Part shown: in pieces, positions 53,732-62,374 of the stretch
Position numbering within the stretch: the stretch's first letter is position 1
How the letters are laid out: the number at the start of each line of letters is the position of its first letter
Made by a program: the position numbers and the translations under genes
Assembly: GCF_009834515.1 (NCBI RefSeq)
Contig: NZ_CP019426.1
Location: 3,151,501-3,215,500 of the forward strand
Reading direction: 5' to 3'
Length of the DNA: 64,000 bases
Source: Pseudomonas sp. R84
Lineage (GTDB): Bacteria; Pseudomonadota; Gammaproteobacteria; Pseudomonadales; Pseudomonadaceae
Notes under the pieces: generated by a model
What the model was told of the DNA's origin: nothing
The model's input: the letters and a program-made list of their open reading frames with translations, nothing else
The model's database searches: none

Positions 53732-55435
53732 TTACGACAATGGCGGCGTGCGCGGCGGGATCTGGCGTTTGCTGCCGGTCGATTCAAACGCGGCGGCCAG
53801 GCGCAGCAGGTTCGAGTCGTCGTAGGCGCGGCCGGCGAAGGTCAGGCCGACCGGCATGCCGATGTCGGCCATCACGCCCATCGGCACGGTGACGGTTGGC
53901 ACGCCGAGGTGGCGGATCGCGAGGTTGCCATTGGCCACCCAGATGCCGTTGCTCCAGGCGATGTCGGCCGACTCAGGATTGACATCAGCGTCCGCCGGGC
54001 CAACGTCAGCGACCGTCGGGAACAGCACGGCGTCGAGGCCTAGGTTGTCCATCCAGTCTTCGAGGTCGAGGCGTCGAGTCTGTTCGAGGCCACGCAGGCC
54101 ATCGGGCACGGTGGAGATTTCATTCCACGGCGTGATGCCACGCTCGGCCATGCGCACGTATTCATCCATGCCCGCCACCAGATCGCCCTCACGGTTAGGC
54201 AGCGTGCCTGGTTCGTGCGGGAAGATTTTCGGCCCGTCGACGTCGACCAGACGATTGAGTTTCGGGTCACCGTTGGCTTGCAGGAAGTCATCGAACGCCC
54301 ACGCGGTCAGGTCCCACAGTTCATGGTGGAGGAACTCTTTGGAGACCAGACCCCGGGTGAACACGGTCGGGGCGCCGGGACGATCGCCTTCGCAGTTGGA
54401 GACCAGCGGGAAATCGGTTTCGATGACTTCGGCACCGGCGGCTTCGAGGGCCTGACGCGCCTGCTTCCACAGGTCGATCACCGAAGCGCGGGTGTTGATG
54501 CGCTGGCCGGTCGGGCCACCGATACCCGGGGTTTCACTGGTGCCGGCTTCAGGGTCAGCATTGATGAACATGCGCGGCACGGCGAAACGTTTGCCGGTCA
54601 GCGCTTTGGCGTCAGCGGCCAGATCGGCGTAAGTGGCGGGACGCACTTCGCTGACGCTCGGGATCGGCACCCACGGTTGCAGGCGCCACAGGTCGCCACG
54701 GGTGTCCGGGTCTTCTGCCACCACAATGTCGAGGACTTCGAGCAGGTCAGCCATGGTCCGCGCGTAAGGCACGACCACGTCCATGGTCGGCGTCAACGGC
54801 CAGTTGCCGCGCACCGAGATCACCCCGCGCGATGGGGTGTAGGCGCACAAACCATTATTCGACGCCGGGCCACGCCCGCTCGACCAGGTTTCTTCGGCCA
54901 GACCGAATGCGGCGAAACTGGCGGCGGTAGCGGTGCCGGCACCGTTCGACGAGCCGGAGGCAAACGGCGCGGTCAGGTAAGCGGCGTTGTAAGGACTTTC
55001 GGCGCGACCGTAGACGCCGCGTTGCATGCCGCCATTGGCCATCGGCGGCATGTTGGTCTTGCCCAGGCAAATCGCCCCGGCGCCGCGCAAGCGTTCGATG
55101 GTGAAGGCATCGCGATAAGCGACCAGATCAGCGAAGGCCGGGCTGCCGGACGCAGCGGTCAGGCCCTTGACCAGATAACTGTCTTTGGCGGTGTAGGGAA
55201 TGCCATCGAGCGGGCCGAGGGTTTCGCCTTTGGCGCGACGGGCATCGGACGCCCGTGCCTCGTTCAACGCTTCCGGGTTGCGCACGACCACGGCATTCAG
55301 CGCCGTCGGTGTGTCGGCGCCGTCGTAGGCGTCGATACGCGCCAGATACGCCTGCACCAGTTCGACTGCGGTGGTCTGGCCGGACTCAAGGGCGGCGCGC
55401 AGTTGGGCAATGGAAACTTCGGTGACTTCGATCAT
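53732..55435 (-). CDS. Amidase-signature family hydrolase
   Basis: This 567-residue amidase-signature enzyme has a Ser-cisSer-Lys triad. The Lys is in GIPYTAKDSYLVKG (about 84), a Ser pair in FASGSSNGAGTAT (about 162-163) and the second Ser region is EETWSSGRGPASNN (about 185). The usual GGSSGG motif is here GSSNGAG, a small variation. It hydrolyses amides and its natural substrate is unknown. There is no signal peptide. The start at 55435 (MIEVTEVSIAQLR) is plausible; no operon partner is evident. Confidence 0.87.
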   Translation of the reverse strand: MIEVTEVSIAQLRAALESGQTTAVELVQAYLARIDAYDGADTPTALNAVVVRNPEALNEARASDARRAKGETLGPLDGIPYTAKDSYLVKGLTAASGSPAFADLVAYRDAFTIERLRGAGAICLGKTNMPPMANGGMQRGVYGRAESPYNAAYLTAPFASGSSNGAGTATAASFAAFGLAEETWSSGRGPASNNGLCAYTPSRGVISVRGNWPLTPTMDVVVPYARTMADLLEVLDIVVAEDPDTRGDLWRLQPWVPIPSVSEVRPATYADLAADAKALTGKRFAVPRMFINADPEAGTSETPGIGGPTGQRINTRASVIDLWKQARQALEAAGAEVIETDFPLVSNCEGDRPGAPTVFTRGLVSKEFLHHELWDLTAWAFDDFLQANGDPKLNRLVDVDGPKIFPHEPGTLPNREGDLVAGMDEYVRMAERGITPWNEISTVPDGLRGLEQTRRLDLEDWMDNLGLDAVLFPTVADVGPADADVNPESADIAWSNGIWVANGNLAIRHLGVPTVTVPMGVMADIGMPVGLTFAGRAYDDSNLLRLAAAFESTGSKRQIPPRTPPLS

Positions 55436-55605
55436 GCGCTCACCGCTGTTTGAATTTGGGTGTTTTTCCTGGAATGGGTGTTCATATCGGTTCTCGTTGC
55501 ACAGCTATAAGCGACAAGGTTAAGACTGGCGCCTATTTAACACCAAGCGGCGCGCGGAGTAATCGGCGGGATTGAATCTTGCCTGTTTTCAACCCGACTG
55601 ACGCC

Positions 55606-55670
55606 ATCGCGAGCAGGCTCACTCCTACAGGGGAACGCATTTCAAATGTAGGAGTGAGCCTGCTCGCGAT
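55606..55670. repeat. REP doublet 7, outward-facing
   Basis: The arms 55606-55629 and 55647-55670 are inverted GTAGGAGTGAGCCTGCTCGCGAT copies with a short 17-bp spacer. Their order is reversed, as in the doublet at 10885. Confidence 0.85.
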
Positions 55671-55704
55671 AGCTGTATTCCGGCCGCCATATTCCTTCAG
55701 CCGA

Positions 55705-57087
55705 TCACAAAACGCCGTACTCCCGCGCCGTCCGATCCACCGCAATCCGCGTCTTGTCGATCAGCTCATCCAGCTCCGTGCGCATGGCCACCAACGCCGG
55801 CGCCATGATCATCCGCCCCAATGTCGAACGAATGATCAAGCCTTCCTCAAAACCAATCGTGCGGCAACGCCAGGCAATGTCGTTTTCATTGGCAAAACGC
55901 TTGCGCGTCGCTTTGTCCTCAGCAAACTGCAACGCCGCCACCAGCCCGACGCCCTGAATCTCACCCACCAGCGGGTGATTGCCGAACACTTCGCGCAGGC
56001 AGTTTTGCAGGTACGGGCCGGTGTCGGTTTTCACCCGGGTGACCACGCCTTCATCGCGCAAGGCCTTGAGGTTGGCAATCGCCACAGCGGCCGCCACCGG
56101 GTGGCCGGAATAGGTCAGGCCGTGGGCAAACACGCCGCCTTTTTCCACCAGCGCCTCGGCCATGCGTCGCGACAGAATCAAACCGCCCATTGGGATGTAA
56201 CCGGAGGTCAGGCCCTTGGCGATCGACAGCGTGTCCGGCTCAAAGCCGAACGTCTGATGCGCGAACCATTCACCAGTGCGGCCGAAACCGCCAATCACTT
56301 CGTCCGCACACAACAACACATCGTACTTACGGCAGATACGCTGAATTTCCGGCCAGTAAGTCGCCGGCGGAATGATCATGCCGCCCGCGCCCTGAAACGG
56401 TTCGGCGACGAAGGCTGCAACCTTGTCGGCGCCCAGTTCGAGAATCTTGTCTTCCAGTTGCCGCGCGGCTTGCAGGCCGAATTCTTCCGGGCTGAGATTA
56501 CCTTCGTGGGCGAACCAATACGGCTCATCAATGTGCGCTACATCAGGGATGGTGCCGCCCATCTCGTGCATGAACTTCATCCCGCCCAGCGCCGTCGCGG
56601 CCAGGGTCGAGCCGTGGTAGCCGTTCCAGCGGCCGATCATGATTTTCTTCTCGGGCTTGCCCATTACCTGCCAGAACTTGCGCACGGTGCGGATCAGCAC
56701 TTCGTTGGCTTCGGAGCCGGAGTTGGTGTAGATCGCGTGGCTGTAGTGCTTGGGCAACAGGCTGAAGAGCAGCTCGGACAGCTCAATCACCGCCGGGTGA
56801 GTGGTGTGGAAGAACATGTTGTAGTAGGGCAGTTGTTCCAGCTGCGCGGTCGCGGCAGCGGCGAGATCCTTGCGCCCATAACCGAGGTTGGTGCACCACA
56901 GACCCGACATGCCATCCAGATATCGATTGCCGTCGTTGTCCCACAACGCCAGCCGATCGCCGCTGACCATCACTCGCGGTCCTTCTTCGTTGAGGGCCTT
57001 CTGATCAACGAACGCGTGGATGTGGTGAGCAGCGTCAGAGGCTTGGTAATCGCGGGTACTGCGGGTCGAATCGAGTTCGGCGGACAT
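55705..57087 (-). CDS. Class III PLP aminotransferase, SpuC-like
   Basis: This 460-residue fold-type I class III aminotransferase has the PLP Lys in DTLSIAKGLTSGYIP, the Asp in LLCADEVIGGFGRTG and the phosphate-binding NSGSEANEVLIRTVRKFW. It begins MSAELDSTR at 57087 with a GGAG site. The sequence resembles the putrescine/omega-amino acid-pyruvate transaminases of Pseudomonas, so it may act on a diamine or omega-amino acid. It is divergent from a TetR regulator with a palindrome between them. It is not close to speB, so a link to putrescine is inference. Confidence 0.85.
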   Translation of the reverse strand: MSAELDSTRSTRDYQASDAAHHIHAFVDQKALNEEGPRVMVSGDRLALWDNDGNRYLDGMSGLWCTNLGYGRKDLAAAATAQLEQLPYYNMFFHTTHPAVIELSELLFSLLPKHYSHAIYTNSGSEANEVLIRTVRKFWQVMGKPEKKIMIGRWNGYHGSTLAATALGGMKFMHEMGGTIPDVAHIDEPYWFAHEGNLSPEEFGLQAARQLEDKILELGADKVAAFVAEPFQGAGGMIIPPATYWPEIQRICRKYDVLLCADEVIGGFGRTGEWFAHQTFGFEPDTLSIAKGLTSGYIPMGGLILSRRMAEALVEKGGVFAHGLTYSGHPVAAAVAIANLKALRDEGVVTRVKTDTGPYLQNCLREVFGNHPLVGEIQGVGLVAALQFAEDKATRKRFANENDIAWRCRTIGFEEGLIIRSTLGRMIMAPALVAMRTELDELIDKTRIAVDRTAREYGVL

Positions 57088-57160
57088 GGCGGATCTCCAG
57101 AGCAAAGGGCAAGTGAGTGAGCTCGTTGCAGCGCTGCACGGAGAAAGTTTTGTCATCTAA

Positions 57161-57185
57161 AAATATTTTTGTAAAGAAAATATTT
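57161..57185. promoter_or_regulatory. Palindrome, probable TetR operator
   Basis: AAATATTTT (57161-57169) and AAAATATTT (57177-57185) form a perfect 9-bp inverted repeat around a 7-bp spacer, in the 157-bp gap between the aminotransferase and TetR genes. The position and symmetry suit a TetR-family operator controlling both promoters. Confidence 0.6.
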
Positions 57186-57244
57186 GTCGGTGAAAAAAGA
57201 TCTCCGTAGGCTGAGAGCCATTGGCAAGGATCATCAGAGGCAAC

Positions 57245-57850
57245 ATGAGCGGACTCAGAGAACGGCAGAAGGAACAGCGCCGGCAGGTGATTGCCGAAGC
57301 GGCGCTCGAGTTGTTCAAGCGCAACGGCTTTGCGGCCACCACGCTGGACCAGATCGCCGTGCAGGCGGGGGTTTCCGCACCCACCGTGGTCAACTATTTC
57401 GGCGGCAAGCAGGAGATTCTGCTGGCTTTGCTCAAGCAACCCGACGAGCAAGCCATGCGCGAGGCGCGGGCCAATCTGGACGAGGACAGCGATCCGCTGG
57501 AGGCGTTGTGCGAGTTCGAAGGGTTGATGACCGATTACCAGCTACAGGCGATGCCGGCTTCGCTGTGGCGGGAACTGGCGCCATTTCTGCTGACCGGTGA
57601 ACTGGCCGAAGCGATGAGTCCGTGGAACGCGGCCGTGATCGAAGAAACCAAAGCGCTGCTCCTGCATTTTCAGCAAGCGGGAAAAGTGCGCGAATCGATC
57701 GATCTCGACGTGGTGGCGACGCTGTTCAACCAATACGCGAACATGGCGTTCATTCGCCTCGCCACGCAGGAAGTCCCGGATCGGGCCGCGCACGCCTTGC
57801 ATATGCGCGGGGTTTTGAATCTGTTGTGTCACGGCATGCTGGAGCGCTGA
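57245..57850 (+). CDS. TetR-family regulator
   Basis: This 201-residue protein has the TetR helix-turn-helix at about residues 8-58: RRQVIAEAALELFKRNGFAATTLDQIAVQAGVSAPTVVNYFGGKQEI. The C-terminal ligand domain is helical and unassigned. The ATG at 57245 has AGAGG 5 bp upstream. It is divergent from the class III aminotransferase and probably represses it and itself through the palindrome at 57161-57185. Confidence 0.9.
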   Translation: MSGLRERQKEQRRQVIAEAALELFKRNGFAATTLDQIAVQAGVSAPTVVNYFGGKQEILLALLKQPDEQAMREARANLDEDSDPLEALCEFEGLMTDYQLQAMPASLWRELAPFLLTGELAEAMSPWNAAVIEETKALLLHFQQAGKVRESIDLDVVATLFNQYANMAFIRLATQEVPDRAAHALHMRGVLNLLCHGMLER

Positions 57851-57955
57851 TCGCCGCCATCATGTGCGACTCGTGTCGGGCCCCCGTCGAGACGATATGC
57901 CGGTTGTGAACTAGGCTCACAGCGGTTCATTGATGGCCCACCCAGGAGCGCCGAC

Positions 57956-59071
57956 ATGGAAGACAAACCGCTGATAGCGTTTCAGAGTTCCAGAGCATTG
58001 CTCGACGTGCTCATTCGAGCGGGTCTGATCACCGTTCTGGTGCTGTTCTGCTACGACATTTTTCATCCGTTTCTCAATGTCATGCTCTGGGCGCTGATCC
58101 TGGCCGTCACGCTGTATCCGCTGAATCAGGCTCTGGGCGCCAAACTCGGTAATCGCTACGGTTGGGCGGCAATCATTCTGGTGCTGCTGGGCCTGGTGAT
58201 TCTGATGTTGCCGTTAAGCCTGCTGGGCGCGTCGATTGCCGAGTCGATCAAGGGCAGCATGCACACGTTCGAAGCGGGGCAGTTCGAGATACCGCCGCCA
58301 CCGGCCAGTGTCGAAGGCTGGCCGTTGATTGGCGCGCCGCTTTACGGCATCTGGATGCACGCTTCGCAGGACCTGAGCTGGGTGTTTCAGGAACTGGCGC
58401 CACATCTCAAGGACTGGAGCAAAGTGGTGTTGCATCAAGCCGCCGGTGTCGGGGCGGGCATCGTGGTGTTTGTGGTCGCGTTGATCGTCGCCGGGTTGAT
58501 CATGCACCACGGCGAGCGCGGCCACCGCACAGCGGTGGCTGTCACCACCCGCATTTCCGGGCCGGTGCGCGGCCCGCAGATTGCCCAATTGTGCACGGCA
58601 ACCATCCGCGCCGTGGCGCAGGGTGTGGTCGGCATCGCCTTTATTCAGATGCTGCTGGTCGGCGTGGCACTGGTGGTCATGGGTGTGCCGGCGGCCGGTG
58701 TTCTCGCCTTGATGGTGTTGCTGCTGGGCATCACCCAATTACCGGTGCTGCTGATCTCGCTGCCCATCGTGATTTATGTCTTCGCCGTGGACGGGGTCAG
58801 CGCCGGCACGATTATCTTTGCGGTGTGGATGGCGATTGCCGGGCTTGCGGACAACGTGCTCAAACCGATGTTGCTGGGTCGCGGCGTCGCGGTGCCGATG
58901 CCGGTGGTGCTCATTGGCGCACTGGGCGGCATGGTCACCAGCGGCATTATTGGTTTGTTCACCGGGCCGGTGATTCTGGCGGTTGGCTACGAATTGTTCA
59001 TCGGCTGGGTGTATCAACCGGCCGATGTCAGCGAGCTTCTGGAGAGCCAGCGCAAAGAACATCTGCCGTGA
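57956..59071 (+). CDS. AI-2E family permease
   Basis: This 371-residue membrane protein of the AI-2E/UPF0118 family has about eight helices: LIRAGLITVLVLFCYDIFHPFL at the start, AAIILVLLGLVILMLPLSLLG and a C-terminal set with AGLADNVLKPMLLGRGVAVPMPVVLIGALGG, the family's most conserved region. Members export small molecules or ions; relation to autoinducer-2 is not shown here. AGGAG precedes the ATG at 57956. It is probably a single gene. Confidence 0.88.
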   Translation: MEDKPLIAFQSSRALLDVLIRAGLITVLVLFCYDIFHPFLNVMLWALILAVTLYPLNQALGAKLGNRYGWAAIILVLLGLVILMLPLSLLGASIAESIKGSMHTFEAGQFEIPPPPASVEGWPLIGAPLYGIWMHASQDLSWVFQELAPHLKDWSKVVLHQAAGVGAGIVVFVVALIVAGLIMHHGERGHRTAVAVTTRISGPVRGPQIAQLCTATIRAVAQGVVGIAFIQMLLVGVALVVMGVPAAGVLALMVLLLGITQLPVLLISLPIVIYVFAVDGVSAGTIIFAVWMAIAGLADNVLKPMLLGRGVAVPMPVVLIGALGGMVTSGIIGLFTGPVILAVGYELFIGWVYQPADVSELLESQRKEHLP

Positions 59072-59179
59072 CACTCATCCCTCTCGCTGACGCATTGGCG
59101 TACCCCCACACTGAGGTCTAGGCTGGTCAATCAGTCGCCCTTCGGGCGCAACGCCCACCCAGGGACAGGAGCGGAACCG

Positions 59180-59968
59180 ATGAAAGCCACAGCCAGTATT
59201 GTCTGCCTGATGTTCACACTGGTTCTCGCGCCGGGAGCCCGCGCCGAAGACCCGCCGGCTGCACCCACTGCCGAGGCCACGGACGATGCGCCGTTGATCA
59301 ACCCGCAAGTGGTCGACAAGCTCATCGACATGGGCAATTACCTGCGCAGCCTGCCGAAATTCCAGGTCGATGCCCAAGTCTCGCGCGACACGGTTCTGGA
59401 GTCAGGGCAGAAGATCAAGACCGAATCCGCCAACACCCTGAAAGTGCTCGGCCAGGATCGCCTGTATGCGAAAAGCGAAGGCGATGTGCGCACCCGCGAG
59501 TTTTTCTATAACGGTAAAAAACTCACCCAGTATTCGCCATACCTGAAGTACTACACCACGGTCGATGCGCCGGCCACCGTGGCGGAAACCCTGCACAAGG
59601 TCGAGAACTTCTACGGGGTGCAGGTGCCGATGGAGGATCTGTTTCTGTTCGGCAGTGATCAGGCGCAGATCGATGCCTTGAAAGCCGCGCTGTATGTCGG
59701 GCCGTCGGTCATCAAGGGCCAGCTCTGCGACCATTTGGCGTTTCGTCAGGAAGGTATCGACTGGCAGTTGTGGCTGACCCGCTCCGACAAACCCTTGCCG
59801 TGCAAACTGGTGATCACCACCACTGACGAGAAGAGCTATCCCGAGTACAGCGCGGTGTATCAGTGGAACCTCAAGCCGACCATTCCGGACACGCAGTTCA
59901 CCTTCAAACCGGGCAAAGGCGATGTGGCGATTGCGTTTAAAAAAGCCAGCGATCAGGGAGGGCAGTGA
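59180..59968 (+). CDS. DUF2092 secreted protein
   Basis: This 262-residue protein has a signal peptide (MKATASIVCLMFTLVLAPGARA) and a DUF2092 domain. KFQVDAQVSRDTVLESGQKIKTES and VRTREFFYNGKKLTQYSPYLKYY resemble an outer-membrane lipoprotein-carrier-like (LolA-type) fold. It probably acts in the periplasm. The ATG at 59180 has an AGGAG site. The following Asn-rich gene begins 1 bp after its stop codon, so the two form an operon. Confidence 0.85.
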   Translation: MKATASIVCLMFTLVLAPGARAEDPPAAPTAEATDDAPLINPQVVDKLIDMGNYLRSLPKFQVDAQVSRDTVLESGQKIKTESANTLKVLGQDRLYAKSEGDVRTREFFYNGKKLTQYSPYLKYYTTVDAPATVAETLHKVENFYGVQVPMEDLFLFGSDQAQIDALKAALYVGPSVIKGQLCDHLAFRQEGIDWQLWLTRSDKPLPCKLVITTTDEKSYPEYSAVYQWNLKPTIPDTQFTFKPGKGDVAIAFKKASDQGGQ

Positions 59969-59969
59969 C

Positions 59970-60536
59970 ATGAACAAGTCGATGACGTGGAGTCTGTTGT
60001 TGTCGCTGGCCGCCGCCACGCTGCTGACCGCCGGTTATGTCGCCGAAGCCGATGCCCGGGGGCAACGCGCTCAGGGACATGCGCGCGCCAACGTCAACCG
60101 GGCGCCGGCGCCGAACGCGCAACGTGCGCAGCGCATCAATGCGCCGCAGCGCACCAACAATGTCAGCGCCGGTAATCGGGTCAGTTCGGGCAATCGGGTC
60201 AATGCCGGCAACAACGTCGGCAACCGCACGAACGTCAACAACGGTAACCGAAACGTCAACATCGACAACAGTCGCGATGTCGATATTGATGTCGACGGGC
60301 ATGGCCGTTATGGCTACGACGATCACTACCATCCGGTGGCGGCCGCAGTGGCGGTAACGGCAACCGTCGCGGCCACTGCGGCGGTGGTTGGGGCGATCTT
60401 TACCCCGGCGCAAATGCCCAGCAGTTGTGTGCAGGTGATTCAGTACAACGTCGCCTACATGCAGTGCGGTTCGACCTGGTACCAGCCGCAGTATCAGGGC
60501 AGTGACGTCACGTATGTGGTGGTCAACGCACCTTGA
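59970..60536 (+). CDS. Asn-rich secreted protein, partner of DUF2092
   Basis: This 188-residue protein begins MNKSMTWSLLLSLAAATLLTAG, a signal peptide. The middle (about 45-110) is low complexity, rich in Asn, Arg, Gly and Val (NNVSAGNRVSSGNRVNAGNN). A hydrophobic Ala/Val segment (HPVAAAVAVTATVAATAAVVGAIF) and a C-terminal part with two Cys (SSCVQVIQYNVAYMQCG) follow. This C-terminal pattern is seen in small secreted Pseudomonas proteins found beside DUF2092 genes. It is translationally adjacent to the DUF2092 gene. The function is unknown. Confidence 0.82.
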   Translation: MNKSMTWSLLLSLAAATLLTAGYVAEADARGQRAQGHARANVNRAPAPNAQRAQRINAPQRTNNVSAGNRVSSGNRVNAGNNVGNRTNVNNGNRNVNIDNSRDVDIDVDGHGRYGYDDHYHPVAAAVAVTATVAATAAVVGAIFTPAQMPSSCVQVIQYNVAYMQCGSTWYQPQYQGSDVTYVVVNAP

Positions 60537-60708
60537 TCAGGCTTTCGGCACCCAGGGTGCATGTGCGCGAGCATGCCTCGGCCGCCACGGCGTAACCCGG
60601 TGGCCAGAGAGCCACGACAGATAGGTAACGGTGACGTGTGCGGCCGGTGCCAGCCGCACTGATCTCGATCCACCTGCCGGAAGGGTTAAGCGCGGGAGCG
60701 ACCGGGCG

Positions 60709-61374
60709 TTACCCGTGCCGCCAACTGCCCAACGGTAATTCAACCTCGCGCTCGGCCGCAGCCAACGCCTGTTCCAGCCCGGACTTGTCCAGCGGCGCGC
60801 AGTAGGCCGGTTTTGCCCGCTCGAATCGCCAACTGTCATCAAGGCCTCCGGTGTCGACCGCATCCAAACCGAGGTCATCCAGCAAACCCGCGACCAACGC
60901 CTTGGCCTGCGCGTCATCCGCTGCAATGGGCAGTGCGCGCCGCTCGCTGGAATCATGCGGGCGGCCATCCGTAAGCAAATCCGCTGCGAGAATGGCGTTG
61001 AACACCTTGACCACCGTGGCACCGCGCAAATGCTCGGCGAGCAAGCGGCTGGTGGTGCTCTGGAACGTGTCGAGCGCAGCGATGTGGCCGTCGCGATCCG
61101 GGTAATAGTTGTTGGCGTCGAGCACGGTTTTGCCCTCGAACCAGGCGGGTTGCAGGCTCGGGATGTGTTCGTAGGGGATGGCCACCAACACCACGTCGGC
61201 AAACTGTGTGGCCTGTTCGGCCGTGCCGATCTGGCAGCCGGTGATGCCGGCGAGCACGCTGCTCATGGTCTGCGGGCCGCGTGAGTTACTGAGCATCACT
61301 TCGTGCCCGGCGGCGAGGGCGATTTGCGCGACAGCGCGCCCGATGAAGCCGGCTCCAACGATTCCAATGCGCAT
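60709..61374 (-). CDS. NADP-binding oxidoreductase, F420 reductase-like
   Basis: This 221-residue protein starts MRIGIVGAGFIGRAVAQIAL, a Rossmann NADP motif followed by NSRGPQTM. VVLVAIPYEHIPSL and VVKVFNAILAADLL are the family's next conserved stretches. It is similar to NADPH-dependent F420 reductases, though pseudomonads are not known to use F420, so it is probably a generic NADPH oxidoreductase. It is divergent from a LysR gene that probably regulates it. The 172 bp from 60537 to 60708 downstream hold no gene. Confidence 0.83.
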   Translation of the reverse strand: MRIGIVGAGFIGRAVAQIALAAGHEVMLSNSRGPQTMSSVLAGITGCQIGTAEQATQFADVVLVAIPYEHIPSLQPAWFEGKTVLDANNYYPDRDGHIAALDTFQSTTSRLLAEHLRGATVVKVFNAILAADLLTDGRPHDSSERRALPIAADDAQAKALVAGLLDDLGLDAVDTGGLDDSWRFERAKPAYCAPLDKSGLEQALAAAEREVELPLGSWRHG

Positions 61375-61472
61375 GGTGTGTCCTCTGTCAGGTGGGGAGC
61401 GACTATGATGATTCCTGATCAGGTGCAGATAAATCGCACTCTGTTACTTACTTTCGCTAACAGGAGTATCGA

Positions 61473-62360
61473 ATGGATCGGCTGACCAGCATGGCGGCTT
61501 TCGTGATGGCGGCTGAAGCCGGCTCGTATGCCAGCGCCGCGCAACGCCTGGACATGTCAGCGCAAATGGTCGCCAAGCACGTGGCCGCCCTTGAGCAGCG
61601 GCTCGGCGCACGCTTGCTCAACCGCACCACGCGCCGGCAGAGCCTGACCGAGTTGGGCCAGGCCTACTACGAGCGCTGCAAGCACATCGTCAGTGAGGCA
61701 TCAGCCGCTGATTCACTGGCGCAAATCATGAACGACACACCGCGCGGCAAGCTCAGGGTCAGCGCGCCGGTGAGCTTTGGCTCTTACAGTCTGATGCCGT
61801 TCGTGACCGCTTTCTTGCGCGAGTACCCCGAGGTGGAAATCGACCTGCACTTGACCGACCGCGCCGTGGATCTGGTGGAGGAGGGTTTTGAGGTGGCTTT
61901 TCGGATCGGCCCGCTGGCGACGGCCAGCCTGACCGCGAGGCCATTGTCTCCGTATCGACTGATCGTCTGCGCGGCGCCACGCTATCTGGCCGAACACGGC
62001 ACGCCGCAGGTGCCCGCCGATCTGCAACAGCATGAGTGCCTGGGTTATGCCTATTGGTCACGGCCCGCCGATCACGAGTGGTCGTTTTTCAACGGTGCGC
62101 AGGTCGAGCGCGTGCCGGTCAGCAGTCGCTTACACGTCAACGAGAGCAAGGCGTTGTTATCAGCGGCGGTAGATGGTTTCGGGATTGTGCTGGGGCCTGC
62201 CGATTTTCTTGAGCCGGCGTTGTGCAGAGGTGAGCTGGTCAGGTTGCTGGAGGGATTCGAAGCGCCGAGCAGACAAATGCATCTGCTGTACACGGCGCAT
62301 CGAAAGAAGACCGCGAAGGTTCGTCAGTTCATCGATGCCGCGGTCAGGCGCTTTGCCTGA
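61473..62360 (+). CDS. LysR-type regulator
   Basis: This 295-residue LysR-type protein of the CrgA-like group has MAAFVMAAEAGSYASAAQRLDMSAQMVAKHVAALEQRLGARLL. The effector domain has RGKLRVSAPVSFGSYSLMP and GFEVAFRIGPLATASL. AGGAG precedes the ATG at 61473. It is divergent from the NADP oxidoreductase gene, probably its target. The stop codon lies inside a perfect hairpin. Confidence 0.9.
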   Translation: MDRLTSMAAFVMAAEAGSYASAAQRLDMSAQMVAKHVAALEQRLGARLLNRTTRRQSLTELGQAYYERCKHIVSEASAADSLAQIMNDTPRGKLRVSAPVSFGSYSLMPFVTAFLREYPEVEIDLHLTDRAVDLVEEGFEVAFRIGPLATASLTARPLSPYRLIVCAAPRYLAEHGTPQVPADLQQHECLGYAYWSRPADHEWSFFNGAQVERVPVSSRLHVNESKALLSAAVDGFGIVLGPADFLEPALCRGELVRLLEGFEAPSRQMHLLYTAHRKKTAKVRQFIDAAVRRFA

Positions 62361-62369
62361 CCGCGGCAT
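62335..62369. terminator. Perfect hairpin spanning the LysR stop codon
   Basis: ATGCCGCGGTCAGGC (62335-62349) and GCCTGACCGCGGCAT (62355-62369) form a perfect 15-bp stem with a GCTTT loop. It lies between the convergent LysR and ProP-like genes. There is no T tract, so it could act as a transcript-stabilising or intrinsic end structure. Confidence 0.6.
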
Positions 62370-62374
62370 CCGGC

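Noticed and set aside
54215..55453. A 412-codon plus-strand frame
   Set aside because: It is antisense to the amidase gene and its translation is not protein-like.
60537..61202. A 221-codon minus-strand frame beside the NADP oxidoreductase gene
   Set aside because: It overlaps the oxidoreductase in another frame, has low-complexity composition and no ribosome site.
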